DNA from: Crotophaga sulcirostris
Taxonomy: Eukaryota > Chordata > Aves > Cuculiformes > Crotophagidae
NCBI GenBank assembly: GCA_013397455.1
Contig: VYZB01000332.1
Span: 937,460 to 1,001,459, forward strand
Length of the DNA stretch: 64,000 bases
Reading direction: 5' to 3'
Shown: positions 13,500 to 25,203 of the stretch, piece after piece
How the letters are laid out: every line of letters begins with the position of its first letter
Position numbering within the stretch: position 1 is the stretch's first letter
Translations under genes and position numbers: made by a program
Notes under the pieces: model-generated
Told to the model about the DNA's origin: nothing
The model's input: only the letters and a program-made list of their open reading frames with translations
Database searches by the model: none

Positions 13500-14450
13500 C
13501 AATAAAGAAAGCCCCAGCTCAGTTAGTTGTTCAACTGTGAGCCTGCAGCAAGGTGTGTGTTTGTGTGTGGGCAGGGGCAGTGTGGGGCTGCATCCTCCTT
13601 GCCAGCACCTTTTAGACGTGAGCGCAAAAGAGTGCAGTTTGTCTTAGCAGCTGCTTTTTGGAGTTGTCTCTGGCTGTCGTTTTTGGGGAGGGACGGAGGC
13701 AGGGAAATTGGGTTGGGTGGCAGATGGTGTTAAACAGGAAGGGAGGCAGTGTTTGTTTGCAAACACGGCGAGGTGTCATTCCATTATTGCCCGGCGCTCT
13801 TGACAAAAATCAGTGTGGGAGCTTTCTGCCAGCTACCACAGCCCTGCAACGCTGCACAGCAGATGAATCAACGCCAACCAGGGAGCAGGTCCCTGCCCTA
13901 AAAGTCCTCCCTGGGAGTACGATGAGCAGAAGCAAACGTGGCAGAGATTGGCTACTAGGCATAAATGAGGACAGCAGTGCTCCATATTTCAAGACTGGCG
14001 TGAGGGGCCAGTGGTGTGGCTTCAGCCAGTCTGCATATCTAACTGCTTGTTTCTCCCCCTCACCTTCCTTGGAGATGGAGTGATATCTGCAGGGAGAGAG
14101 AAATGCCGCCCGCCGACACGCTGGGAGGCGGTGAGCTTGTGTCTCGCCGTGCCCACGCGGCGGATTTCAGGCGCTTGGAACCAGCGCTCAACTCCTGCAT
14201 TTTGCCCCATCCCTGTTACAGGGAACGGTGTTGGAGGGGAGCATCACAGCCCTTCCATGGTGGCACAAAAGGGGCAACACTCATGTCTGCAGCCGTGGCA
14301 GGTCCCCACCAGGAGGGAGTCCTGCTGCAGATGCTGATAAAGATCCCACCTGCATGGGGAGCATCCTGTACCCTTAGCACCCATGCGGGCATGGAGCTGC
14401 TGAAGCCTCTGCAACATCTACAAATAAAGTATAACTATTAACTGCTCCTG
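13500..14450. other. GC-richer island containing a dense CpG core
   Basis: This interval is visibly richer in G and C than its flanks and opens reading frames in several phases on both strands (for example 13658-14083 and 14103-14441). That is expected where stop codons are scarce. The core, 14106-14188, has about twelve CpG dinucleotides in 83 bases. A ZCCHC, zinc-finger or other known coding signature is not visible. It could be a CpG-island remnant, an unannotated first exon or promoter, or a GC-rich regulatory element. Confidence 0.4.
14106..14188. promoter_or_regulatory. Dense CpG cluster
   Basis: About twelve CpGs by direct count in 83 bases, including CCCGCCGACACG and CACGCGGCGG, in a window whose background is strongly CpG-depleted. 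A GCG|GTGAGC sequence near 14130 resembles a plus-strand splice donor. Most vertebrate CpG clusters of this density resist methylation and mark promoters, but this one is short. Confidence 0.3.
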
Positions 14451-15394
14451 TACATCATCTCTGGACTATCAGGAGTTTGGCATGTTTAGAAAAGTCAGCT
14501 TTGTCATGACCGCAAGTTTACTGAGTGGGATTAGGACTGATGCTGGGGATTTTATCCTCCCCTGTAACCCCTAGTCACACTCAGCCTGGTACGGTGTTGG
14601 TGGGTTTTGAGTTGCCATCCCCAGTGTTAGATGTGGGCAGCACGAGGGTCCCAGCAATGCTCTGTTGATCCTGGGGCAGTTGGCATCTCCCTGCCCCCAA
14701 TTCCATTGCACGATAGGTACTGGGGAGTTAACATCCCCCTATGTCTGTGTGTCGCAGCCAGGGCTGCCTCCATGGGGACTGAGTCTGTTAAGGACTACAG
14801 AAGAGATGGCAGTTTTTATGAGCATCCTCCTAAGCCACCACAGACCCTCCTCTGTTTTTTTTTTTTTTTTTTTTTCTGAAAATGTGGTGGTTTAGTCCCT
14901 TTGGCTGCTCGTGCTTCTCCTTTCTTCTCCTGCTGGGAGAGCCAGGATTGATGACTCAGAAATTGCTAAAAACATCACGCTCAGCACTGCCACAACCAGG
15001 AGACTGCCTTAAAAATCATGAGATTTCTACCAAACAGAAATCAATTCCTTTCCCTTGTCCTCTTGTATTTTTGACTCGGAGGTCAGTCCTCAGCTCTGAG
15101 GAATGTGTTATTTTGTTTAATTTGTTTTTTAATGGAAAATGGGATTCCCATCTTGTCTCCAGAAAGGAGACAAGTACAAAGTCTTCGTGCCTCTTTCATG
15201 GAAAACGTGAGCGCTGTCCACATCAAAGTGTAGGAAATACCAGGAAGGACAAATGCAAACACCCAACTCTGCACCATTAGCTCTTATATGAATATTAATG
15301 ACCAGGGCACCACTGCAGTGAGTCAAGATCAGGGGAGCCAGGTTGTCTCCAGATCCTGTGACCACTTGCCAACAGGAAAAATGAGTGAACTTTC
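14451..15394. other. Non-coding stretch with long T tract
   Basis: A run of 21 T occupies 14855-14875. I looked for a retroposed gene ending in this tract on the minus strand and found no recognisable coding remnant or clear target-site duplication. Frames here, such as 14882-15280, have no recognisable domains. Confidence 0.5.
14855..14875. repeat. Poly-T homopolymer tract (21 T)
   Basis: An uninterrupted run of 21 T, the longest homopolymer in the window. It may be a worn retroposon tail in minus orientation or simple slippage. Confidence 0.9.
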
Positions 15395-15560
15395 ACTGGC
15401 TGTTTTTCAGGGCTGGATATTGTACTTTAATGAACAATCAGAAGGCAACTAGCTGGAAAATAACTGGACCTTTAACAGCCTTGGTGCTTAATTTACCATG
15501 TACTTTTTCTTACGTTCTCCCTCTCATTGCTGATATTATATCAGCATGGCTGCCCCTCTG
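15395..15560. promoter_or_regulatory. Candidate conserved non-coding element (weak)
   Basis: An AT-rich, non-repetitive block with ACTTTAATGAACAAT at about 15424-15438 and GCTTAATTTACC at about 15487-15498. The motif content resembles other candidate regulatory blocks in the window. Evidence is weak. Confidence 0.18.
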
Positions 15561-16534
15561 ACACTGGTTTTATTCAAATATTGCTGTTTCATCTCGCCTC
15601 TCCTCCTCACCCTGCTTCCCTGGGCTATTTCACCAGGTCTGCCTCACCTGTCAGAGCAGCCCATCACTGCCTCCTCAATCACGGCCCATTAGGAGAGGCT
15701 GCACGCCAGACACCTCCATCTCTGTGTTCACACCACGGTCCAAACACCAGCTTCTGAATTGGATACGGGGCTGGTCACAAGGCTGCCAAGCCCACCCTGC
15801 CTCAATGGAGGGGGCCGTGCGTGGCGGCTGTTTGGATGGAGTCATTTAAATCCGTGATTTATGTGTTCTTCACACTTTAATTGCATGGAGGAATCTCTCA
15901 CTCTGGCAGTGTCTAATCTCTCGACATTTCACATGCTCTGCCTGCACAGTGTCAGAAGATGAATAGCCCATTCATGTGGGGAGTGCTTCACATCCAGATA
16001 TGCTGACTTACAATGCTGATAGAATGGAGCAAGAGATGAAGGATAGCAGCAGGGACTGGGTAACTTGTTGTGCCTACCAAACCTCATTGACTCAAAAATA
16101 AAATGCACTTTGTGTTTATCTGTAAATGATGGCATTTTTACTCACATGGGTTTTTTTTCCTTCCACTTCCAGCACATCTCTTTCCTATTTGTTAGTCTCT
16201 GAACAAGCTACAAAGCATATTTTTACCTTTAGTGTTTGCAGGGTGGTGTTCCCAGAGCCGGCTTTAGCAGAACAGGCTATTGAGGAAACCTGAAAGCTCT
16301 CTTTAGAATATGTATGTGAATATTGTTACTATTTGGCACTGAATCTGTCACCTGAAATGTCAGAGATTTTCTTTATGGCACATGCACATTTTGCTGGCTC
16401 CTTTTGTCTGCTCTCCTTAAAATACATTTGATCTTGAATACTTTAGGGCTGAAGTCCTAGATTCATTTTTTTTGGCATTGTAACAAATAGGAAGAGACCA
16501 CACCGTACCACCAGACAGAGTGGGAGGAAAAAGG
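15561..16534. other. Non-coding stretch
   Basis: Nothing recognisable apart from short T-rich runs near 16149. Confidence 0.5.
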
Positions 16535-16640
16535 TGATTTTATCCACATCTGAGGAACTAGCAGAGTAACTAATTTGCCCAAGGTCATACAGAAAATCTG
16601 TATCATCAGATCATGGAAGTGAAACCATTTCTTTTTTTCG
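16535..16640 (-). repeat. MIR-like SINE relic (antisense)
   Basis: Reading the plus strand, the order CATCTGAGGAACT, AGAGTAACTAATTTGCCCAAGGTCATACAG, then a short gap and a GTGAAACC block matches the reverse complement of the MIR family's 3' half. In MIR this part reads as a gradually decayed 'count, commas and splice-like' motif around TTGCCCAAGGTCA. MIR elements are tRNA-derived SINEs mobilised by L2-type LINEs early in amniote history. The copy is diverged and lacks its tRNA-like head. Confidence 0.6.
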
Positions 16641-17720
16641 GAGTTTTGATCATAGGACAAGTGTTATCATCCTGATCTGTTATGTTTGCACACTGACATA
16701 TATTACCTACTTCTAGAACAGGTAAAACTTCCTTACAAAGAATATTTGTAAGGAACATGTCCCCATCCAGTCAGCAGATCCACTGTGGACGACTCCCAGT
16801 TTTCTTCTGCAATCTCTCTATTTGCACTGAAGGATCTGGAATAAATGAAGGAGTTCATCTGTATTGAGATGTGATACAGCACTGGCAAAACCAGTGATAT
16901 CAGACAAGGTTAAGTTAATGAATAGGTAAATAGGAGCACAAATCAGAGGTTGCCTTATCTGCAACCCTAATTCTTACAAATCAACAAATGTGAAAGTTCA
17001 GGTGAGGAAAGAGTACAAGGGAACATATCTCTCTTATTGGAATTGTAATGTCCTGATTTTTCTGACCACCAGATGACAGCTAGTTAATCTTATTTGATCA
17101 CCTGATAAGTGCTTACTTGTACAAAAGAGGAACAGCTTTGACAGAATTAGAGGCTCTGCCTAGAGCAGTCTGGGACTGGTTAAAAGAGTCTCCTGCAAGG
17201 CTACTATTTGGTGACTGTCTCCATGATTTTCAGTCTGGAGGCTTTCTGTCATGCTCATGTGAATTTTTTTTTTAATTTTGGAAATGCTCCTGAGAGGAAA
17301 ATCAGTTCTGTCCCACATCTCTTCTTGAAGTCTAGGGTCAGGAAACAGCACAGTGATGGGATCAGAAGGGTAGGGTGGCTCTTGCATTTCAATTGCAGCC
17401 TTCTGAACCACTTGTAGCATGAAAAAGCTGAACGGCCTTGTAAAAGCTGACCAAATAGAACTTCAGTGATATCTTTTTCTTCTTCTGAGAATATATGAAG
17501 ATATGAAAATCTGGATTTTTTTTTTTTAACATGGAACTTACAGTTGGAAATGTTTACCTGTGTTTGAATAGACCAGCAAATAACTGCCTTTAAAAGGGAG
17601 GAGAGAGCTTGGAAATGGACCTAACAGTAAGACTGTTTGTTTATCATTACAATGAGTAACATGATGAGATGCTGTCTTCTTTAATTTCCACTAATTTGGA
17701 AATTTACTTGAGGAACTCTA
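16641..17720. other. Non-coding stretch
   Basis: No gene recognised. Two T-rich runs occur near 17265 and 17518. Frames at 17160-17420 on both strands overlap and look like chance. Confidence 0.5.
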
Positions 17721-17884
17721 GGTCCAGATTTTCAGAAGATCTTGCAGGCTTTTGAGCGTGTCAGAAAATCTGGCTCTTATTTTAGGTGTCTAAGTGGGAA
17801 TCAAACACTTGTAAAATAATCTAGCCCAGTTGTGGGTGCTGAGCACTTAGAAATCTGGCCTTCAGTTCTTGAGAAAATCTGGCT
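17721..17884. repeat. Ancient foldback repeat relic with repeated GAAAATCTGG words
   Basis: The left arm GGTCCAGATTTTCAGAAG (17721-17738) is matched in inverted orientation by GCACTTAGAAATCTGGCC (17843-17860), giving an imperfect terminal inverted repeat about 140 bp apart. GAAAATCTGGCT occurs directly at 17764-17775 and again at 17873-17884. The phrases 'GGTGCTGAGCACTTAGAAATCTGG' in spirit, and TTTTAGGTGTCTAAGT, resemble an old repeat seen in turtle, crocodile and bird genomes. I do not know its database name. A non-autonomous DNA transposon relic is the simplest reading. Confidence 0.45.
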
Positions 17885-18059
17885 GCTAACATGTTTTCAG
17901 ACCGAGAAAAGCATGGCTAGAACATCAAGCCAAAGGAAACAATTTGTCTTGTAATGAGAAGGTTGAGAGGTAGATGATATTCTTTTAAATAAGTACAGTA
18001 CCTAGGTCTGGATGATCTCTGCTTCCAACTAGATGAGGATATAAAGACATTGGTAATGA

Positions 18060-18400
18060 GATTCATTACAGCAGCTTTCTAATCTCTTTCACTACAAAAT
18101 ACATTACATTTGGAATTTAACTGTGTGTGCAGCACACCAGGTGGCCAAGCTGCTTTTACTGGGAGGAAATAAAGAAGCTGAAATGCACTGCTATATAGTG
18201 CTCTTAATGCCTAATAATGTCATAGAGGAAGAAGTATGTTCTTGCTCTCTGTTGCTGATGACTGCCGAGCGAAGCACATGTTATACAAAGTCACATATGC
18301 TGGAGGATAACGCTGCTGCGGGAGCCCTTAGCTCACTGGTATGTGACACTGCAATGTGATTAGGAAAGAAATTACATACTGGCAAAGAGCATTCCCCCAT
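18060..18400. promoter_or_regulatory. Candidate conserved element containing a CTCF-like motif
   Basis: A non-repetitive block with a CTCF-like core ACACCAGGTGGCCA at 18134-18147 on the plus strand, matching about 12 of the 14 informative positions of the vertebrate CTCF consensus as I remember it. Around it are TGCCTAATAATG near 18210 and a CpG-bearing AACGCTGCTGCGGG patch near 18309. It could be an insulator or enhancer. Motif evidence only. Confidence 0.28.
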
Positions 18401-18561
18401 TTTGAGAGTGAGAGAGAAGAATTACCCCCTTGGAAATGTTATATCTGAGTGAATTTACTTTTCCATGGGCTGATATTCTTCTAAGGAAGAAGGATGTTCT
18501 AGTTGTCGCTCAGCCGAAAGGACATTATTTTACTTTATTGGCCTGAGGTGATCACAGGGTT

Positions 18562-18635
18562 GTGGACCAAATTCCACCTCGGGTGAAGTGGGGAGGGTTT
18601 CACTGGTTTCAGGGGAATTTGAGTTTGAGATTTGT
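18562..18635. repeat. Ancient amniote repeat relic ('CCAAATTC...' type)
   Basis: The succession GGACCAAATTCCACCTC, then GTTTCACTGGTTTCAGGGGAATTTGAG resembles a worn copy of an old palindromic amniote repeat whose arms read like CCAAATTC and whose middle contains a TTCA-(A/G)TGGA core. The database name is not known to me. The copy is heavily diverged. Confidence 0.3.
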
Positions 18636-20263
18636 GTTGTGCTGGATTTGAATATGGAGACTTAAAAATAGGGCTTCTAGTTCACATCCCAGTCTCTGAG
18701 GTGTTCTTGCTAACGGTGGAGGTGTGTTGACATGGCAACTCCCTAAATCTAGCCCTGAATGCTGTAAGCTTAGCTCCTGGCCTACCAGGACTCAAAACTC
18801 TTCTGAATGAAAGACTAAGTTAGGCTTTCTGTCCACTGAGGGTGCCACTTTATCGTATAGATGAAGATAGACTATGTGGGTTTTTCTCCTAATCTCTTTA
18901 CAGCCCTTAGAAATTTAGCATTTTAATTTAATAAGAGCAAAGCTGGGCTGCTCACCTATAGTATTTGGTCATAATAGAACTGTCGCGAACACCGTTTCTT
19001 CCCTTCTAGTATATAAATTTGCTGTGATGCAAAATTACTTCACTTTTTTCTTTCCCTCCTCCTTCTTCTTGGTGCTGTGCAAAATTTCTGGTGGTTTTTG
19101 GTAGGACATTGCGGATGGGCTGTGAAACACAGTAAAACTATTGAATGCTCTTCCCAGCTGTTTGTTGTGGATCAGATTCGCTCTTTGTCATGGGCTGGGA
19201 TCCAGTTGCAGGACAGATGCTTTACAGTTTTGTTTATTGGATTTGCTACACAAAGGGTTGCGCTCCACACTGACAGGGAGCAGGTGGCTTATAGAAGGAA
19301 AAAAACCCACCATGTTTTTGTAGTTTTTTGACTGTTTATAGATTCTTGTGACATACTGATTGCAGCTGGATGTGCAAAATGACAGAACTGGAGGTATCCA
19401 TGCAGCCTGCTACCCCATATCACTCAGACACAAACACTGATACACCAGAATTTGAGCTTTCTCCAGAGCCCATGGCCCATGGGTGAGCTTGGATGACTCC
19501 TAACCTACTTTCCCTTACCCAGTTCCTATGAATTCTTATCCCTCTTAAATCTGTAGACCATGAGAGTGCCTCCAGCAGTCTATCATATTAAGTCCTAGCA
19601 ACCCTGGAGGACCCCCTAGGAGTCACCAAAATGCAAACAGCCTTCACCATGCAATACTCATGTACACATGTGTGTCAGGTAGTGTAACAGTCTACTTCGA
19701 TCTTTTGTCATGTACAGGATGCCTGCCTGTCAACGCATGGAGGAAACTGTCATTTTGGTGACAATTATGTTGGATGTCTCCTTATTCTGTCTTCACTGAA
19801 GTCATAGATATTGCTTAGAACAGAATGAGAAATGAACTTACAGAAATACATAGGTAAATGGAGCACTGATTCACTTGAAAAGACAGCAGGAAAGTGCATA
19901 GACCATTAATGCCTCACTTCTGGTTTTGACCACAAATAGAGCTGAACAGTGGCCACGTTCCCTTCATGATCTTCTGTTTCGTCCATCGTGTGACCAGACA
20001 TGAGCCCCTGTGTGACCAAAATTTAGATGTTTCCCAATCTGTGCAGAATATCTGACCACAACAGTAATATAAAACTACCTGCAAGAAGTTCCTCTTATGG
20101 GACTGATGGATACTTATGTGAGGTCCATGTGAAACTGACACTCCTGTACATTCCAAAGGAAAGAGAAACAGCAATGATCCATGGAATGCCTTCATTACAC
20201 AATTCTACAATAAAATCCAGGGGGGATAAGGAGGACTGTCAAAAAATAATCATATAAAAGACT
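18636..20263. other. Non-coding stretch
   Basis: No gene, RNA or repeat recognised. Confidence 0.5.
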
Positions 20264-20330
20264 GAGGAATCATTGCTGTCAGGATATTTCCATGTCTGCA
20301 TGATTCCTCCGTGTCTGCGTGATTCCTCCA
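20264..20330. repeat. 19-bp tandem duplication with an inverted partner
   Basis: TGTCTGCATGATTCCTCC starting at 20293 is repeated from 20312 with one base changed, a period of 19. Just upstream, GAGGAATCAT at 20264-20273 is the exact inverse of ATGATTCCTC at 20300-20309, so the region can form a short hairpin. Confidence 0.75.
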
Positions 20331-22349
20331 TGCTATGTTGGTTGTGTAGAGCACAACTAGTAATCTCTCAGGGGCTTTTTCAAGCAGTGCTAGCCAGTTA
20401 AACAGAAAGGCTTGGACAGTGGGACTAACATTCAGACCCTAACTCATATAAACATAAGCTGAAAAAACGTGGCACCATGTAGTATGACTGCCATTCTGGT
20501 GTGCATAGTCATGCAATTATTTCTGCGTATCAAATCATGGATAAGATCACTTCCATCCATGTTTGTGTAAGAAGCACTGGTAAACCCATGTGAAACACTC
20601 CATGTCCTATTCTTGGCTTATGCGATTGAAAGGTGGGATGGGACAAGTGGTCCTAGCAGCACAAACAGCAGATGAGAAGCCAGGATCCTTTTATTCATAG
20701 CTGCAATGACCAATGTGTGAGCAACCCCGATGTCAGGATGGGTTTGTATAAACCAGTTGAGCTAAATAAATGTGAATAGGTGTGGACTTGGGAAAGAGCA
20801 ACCTCTACCAGTGGCAAAAGCACAAACAGGAAAAGGAGGTTCCTTTGTGAGACTGTTCACAGCCAGCAGGTTGCCTGACTCTGGCTGTGATTGAAGAGCT
20901 TCTGTGGAAATTTAGGAACTACGGGGAGAAATTTCTTTACTTTAATATACAGGGAAGTAACGGGCATCCATTGAAACCCTTTTAATTGGCAAGTAGACCT
21001 GTGGAGGCTGGGATGTATTAAACAATCCTCTTAGTAACCCAAAGCACAGCTAGGCTGAAAGTGTTCACATCTATCTTGCGAATTTCTTAAATAATAAACA
21101 CTGGACAAAGTTCAATAAACAATCAGATCAAATCTCACTGAGGAGGCACTAGGAGAGCAGCTAGACAGAAGCATCTGTGGGACAATGCTCTACAAAGTGG
21201 AGAAAATCACACACAGATGCAGACTGGAACTGATGTCTGCTCTGGAAGGATTTACTGGCAATGTGAGGTGAAGTGTGTTGGGCAGGGCAGGTGCTTTTTG
21301 TTCATGTTTTGAAACAGGAGGTAGAAAACTTTTCCAAGGGCTGAATCAGCCTTTTGGACTCATTTGGTGCACCAGAAATGAATGTCAGTCCATAATAATG
21401 CCAAAAAACAATGTGTCCATGAGGTGTATGAAATGGAATTGCAGCTTGTAGAAGGGCCACAAATTCTCCATTCCCACATCTCAAGTACATGGGATTCAGT
21501 GCAACAAATCTTTTTTCTACAGCCTTCCTCACTATCTATTATTTCTCTTTGTTAGAGAAAAGTTTAGTGTCCCTAAATCACCATCAACTCAAAGTATGTC
21601 CTCCTTAAAGCATCATTATAGTTTCTTACTAATGAAAGTCCTTTTCTAAACTCCTGGCATGAATCTAACATACAATGCATTCAAGAAATTCCATAGTTTC
21701 CAGGGATGCCTGGACCCGCCAGCTAAGTCCCAGTTGAGTGGTAAGGATTAGAAGTTGTGGCAGGATGAGCTGAAGGAGAGGCAGTTTGGTGGTGCCCATG
21801 GGAAGCAACTGTAACCCATCTCATTCCTCTCTCCCAGTCCAGACCTGGTGGTTTATAGGGTAGTATGTAGCACTAGAAGAAGGTGGGCTGTTGTGTTATG
21901 TGTGTATGAGTAGGTGGGCTTTTGGGAGTGTGTGAGGGATGTAGACCATGGTGGCATCTGTGGGGTCATACATAGGAGGACAGTGGTGCCATGCATGGGG
22001 CTGAGAGAGGGGGGTAGTGCGTACAGGAGGGCTGTAGAGATGTGTGGAGGGGTCAAGCTTCACTTACAGACATTGTATTGAGTTTGCTGGTGTATCCTGG
22101 ATAAATATTGCTGTGACATTACTGTCCTTGAAAAGGAAAAGGTTTTGGTATGTCTTTTTTAGCCAGAATGGAGATCTCTGAGCCTTGCGGATGTAACACC
22201 CTTGTCATGCTTAACGAGATACGTGTGAACTGCTGGCTTTCCTACAGCCTACCTGCGCTTTTGCCTAAGCCGTTATGTCAGGCCCCTTATCATGCAACAC
22301 TTTGCTGTTTGCACCTTTCTGATGGGTTGTCAAGACAGAGCACGGGAAT
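20331..22349. other. Non-coding stretch
   Basis: No gene recognised. A G-rich, low-complexity stretch with repeated GTGGT/GTGTGTG words lies at about 21860-22050. Confidence 0.5.
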
Positions 22350-22394
22350 GTCACCGTGCGGTTTGTCACCGTGCCGTTTGTCACCGTGCCGTCA
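22350..22394. repeat. 15-bp minisatellite, three copies
   Basis: GTCACCGTG recurs at 22350, 22365 and 22380. The repeat unit of 15 bases is nearly perfect (one C/G change) and carries two CpGs. Because the period is a multiple of three, it keeps an open frame on the plus strand (a five-residue CHRAV repeat), but nothing else supports coding. Confidence 0.9.
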
Positions 22395-24042
22395 GAGTGG
22401 AAGCAGGCGGCAGTGACATGCAGGTCTCCTTCCCTGCCCACCTCCTCCCTGCTCTGCTACTCATGGCAACATCCTCACAACCCCTTGCAATTTTTTCTCA
22501 CCCTTTGCAGCAGGTGGACGTGACTGGGGGTGTCCCTAGGTGCTCTGGTTCAGAGGGCTGAGTTCAGCTATTCCCTGCTATGACACCAGGATTCCCAGCC
22601 ACAAGAGAGCAGCACATGGAGGAACACTGGGACTCTGTCATGAGCACTGGAGGGGATACAGCTCATCCAAATGTATGTGGATATGGGTATTGATTTCTGC
22701 AGTGAAAAAAGGAGAAAATTCTTCTCTTGCAGCATCATTCCTTAAAATTGTGTCCAAGATCAAAACTAGTCAAAGAAGGAACTAATACTGCTGCCCTTCA
22801 TCATACGTAGCATGTTGATATTTGGACCTTGCAAGGTTGTTTCTTTTAGGATGCAAAAGCAGTGATGTGGGCCAGGTACCAGACTGATATTATTTTATTT
22901 ATTCACCAAAAAAATGCCAACAAAATCCTGTTTCCTTAAATGAAGTGGAGATGACAAACAGGCAACCTCCTTGACATAAGAAACTCTGAGTTCAAGTAGC
23001 TTGGCTTTTTGTTTCTTCTTGAGACTCTGCTCTCATAAAACTGTGTCACCAGCATAAATTCTTGGCCAAGCATGACCAAAGTTGGGGAATTATTCCTTTA
23101 GGAGGCTTTGGACCCAGCCAGAGGGAGTTGATGTGGAATGAACGCTGCACAGTGCTTAAGGATCAACATGACTCAATCTAGGTTGAGTCCTGGCAGAGTT
23201 CCTGGCTATGAAGGGTTCAAGCTTGATATTTCATCCAAATTCTCCATAACTTGGCGAGTTGCTCTCCAGTGCTTGCTAGTGTTGTTATAGCAAGTGGCAA
23301 GTGAATCTCTGGTAGAATGAGGAATGGACCCTGCATGTCCTGCTGCCACTCATGTCCTTACCCAAAACACTTGAGTATGAGCAAGGAGGACCTTGACTCT
23401 GCAGATGAGCTCTGAAAGGTGAAGTAGCAGTGAGCTGTAGATGTTTATAGGTGGAGCTATAATGGAGGAGCAGCACTCATCAAATCAGTCAGGTTGCTGG
23501 TGAGACTGGTTGTAAACAAGTTAATACTGAATTGCCATCAAGTCTCAAAAGGACAATTGTGTGGGTAAAACACCAGTTTGTGGTTGTGGTGGACTTTGAA
23601 TGAAGTGACATCTAAGCTAAGCCTCCATGAAATAAGACAAAGGAAGCTAGATGGGAGCTGGATCAAGACAGGTTTCGGTTATGTCTCTTGAGCATAGAGA
23701 GCACACCAAAATATTGCATTTAGAAAAGTGAAAGAGAATACTAGCCATGATTTGAAACACCCTGTCGCCTGCCTCCTAAGTATTTTTAAAACTCAAGGAG
23801 AATGTCAGACCTTTGTCTTGCATGAAGAATGAGTTAATTTCCTATAAAAGTATGAACATTTCACATGACCAGCAGAGCCAACCTGGAAAGCACAGAACTA
23901 TCTGTGCAATAGTGAATAGTAGGTACACTCTGCTGTGTGCAGCTTGTCCTCCAAGAAACGCTGGAACGTAGCTGCTTCTGAAATCTTGGTCCTAGGAAAG
24001 TCACTGGGATCTCTCCTTCTGCATTCAAGTGGGAATATTGAG
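22395..24042. other. Non-coding stretch
   Basis: No gene or dispersed repeat recognised. Confidence 0.5.
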
Positions 24043-24080
24043 GGGTCTAGCTCTGCTGCCTGGGTCTAGCTCTGCTGCGA
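24043..24080. repeat. 19-bp tandem duplication
   Basis: GGGTCTAGCTCTGCTGCCT is followed directly by a second copy, GGGTCTAGCTCTGCTGCG. Two units, period 19. Confidence 0.85.
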
Positions 24081-25203
24081 ATGTTTGCTTGTCCCAAGGA
24101 GGTGGAAGAAGAGTGTTCGCTTGTAGGAAAACCCCCTGCTGCTGCTCCTCTGGGGCTGACGTTTCCAGAAAGGGGAGCAAGTTCCTACATGAAAAAGAAT
24201 GGAGGATTTACGTCTATACAACTTTAGATGGGGTTCATCTGGCCTAGTTTACGCATCTAAAAGTCAGTTTTAGATGCAAACTCAGGCAAAGTTTGAGTTT
24301 GAAGCAGTCAGTCTAGGCATCCTTTATAGACAAGTGAGTGAAAAAGGGAATTCAGCTCCTCCAAGAGCTGTCTGCACAGCCCTTGTACCATTTGGACTCA
24401 TGCATGATCACCATATAGGGAAATCTCTGACCCAGATGTCTAATTTGGAGAAGCCTAAGGTATTTGTGATCACATCCATATTAGCCAAATCAGGTCTGTT
24501 CTCTTTTTGTCTTATTAATCTGAAGAAAGCAATGTGTTGCTGCAAGTATAATGCCAGCAGAACTTATTCTTTTCCTGTTTCCTAGCACCGGAGAGGACAA
24601 TGGCCTCTATGGGTGATGAGTCAAGATTTCTTATGCTACCTCCCTGTGTCAGCATGGATCCAGTCAAGTGCAGATTCGAATTAGTTTGCAAGGAGATTGA
24701 GAGGGACTTGAAGCAACCCTTGATTAAACAAAGTTGAATGACCTTGGAGTGAATCAGCTTCTTCACTTTTTTTTTTTGACCTAAATCTGGCCATTTGGAA
24801 ACATTGCTCATTGCATTACTGCAGGTAGAGCCTGATTTTTTTGTACAATGTAGCTCAGCTGGTCCTTCTCAGAGTTTGTAGCATCTCTTGTGGAAACTAC
24901 TTTCTTGACTAGTGCATTCATGTAAAAGTTTTCCCTCTATGGGGTTGTGTAAATGTGTGTCTCTCAAGTTGCCCTTCAAAACTGGCCGGATCCCTGGATC
25001 CAGTTTGCGTGGACCTAGCAAACAATGGAATGAGAACATAAAGGATGTATGGGATGTGCATTGCACATCTCTGAAGTCAGCATCCTCTCAATACAGGGAC
25101 AAAATTTGGTCCTGGTTACCGTAACCTCAGACTTGTCGCTGTATTTTGTAGCACCATCAGAGTCACACAATGTAAATGTTTATAGGGCCTCCACAGAGTG
25201 GTG
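24081..25203. other. Non-coding stretch
   Basis: No gene recognised. The plus frame 24274-24585 has no recognisable domain. Confidence 0.5.

Noticed and set aside
13658..14083. 141-codon frame in the GC-rich island
   Set aside because: Several other frames are open in the same place and the peptide looks random.
14855..14875. Poly-T tract as the tail of a retropseudogene
   Set aside because: No coding remnant, polyadenylation signal or target-site duplication could be seen beside it.
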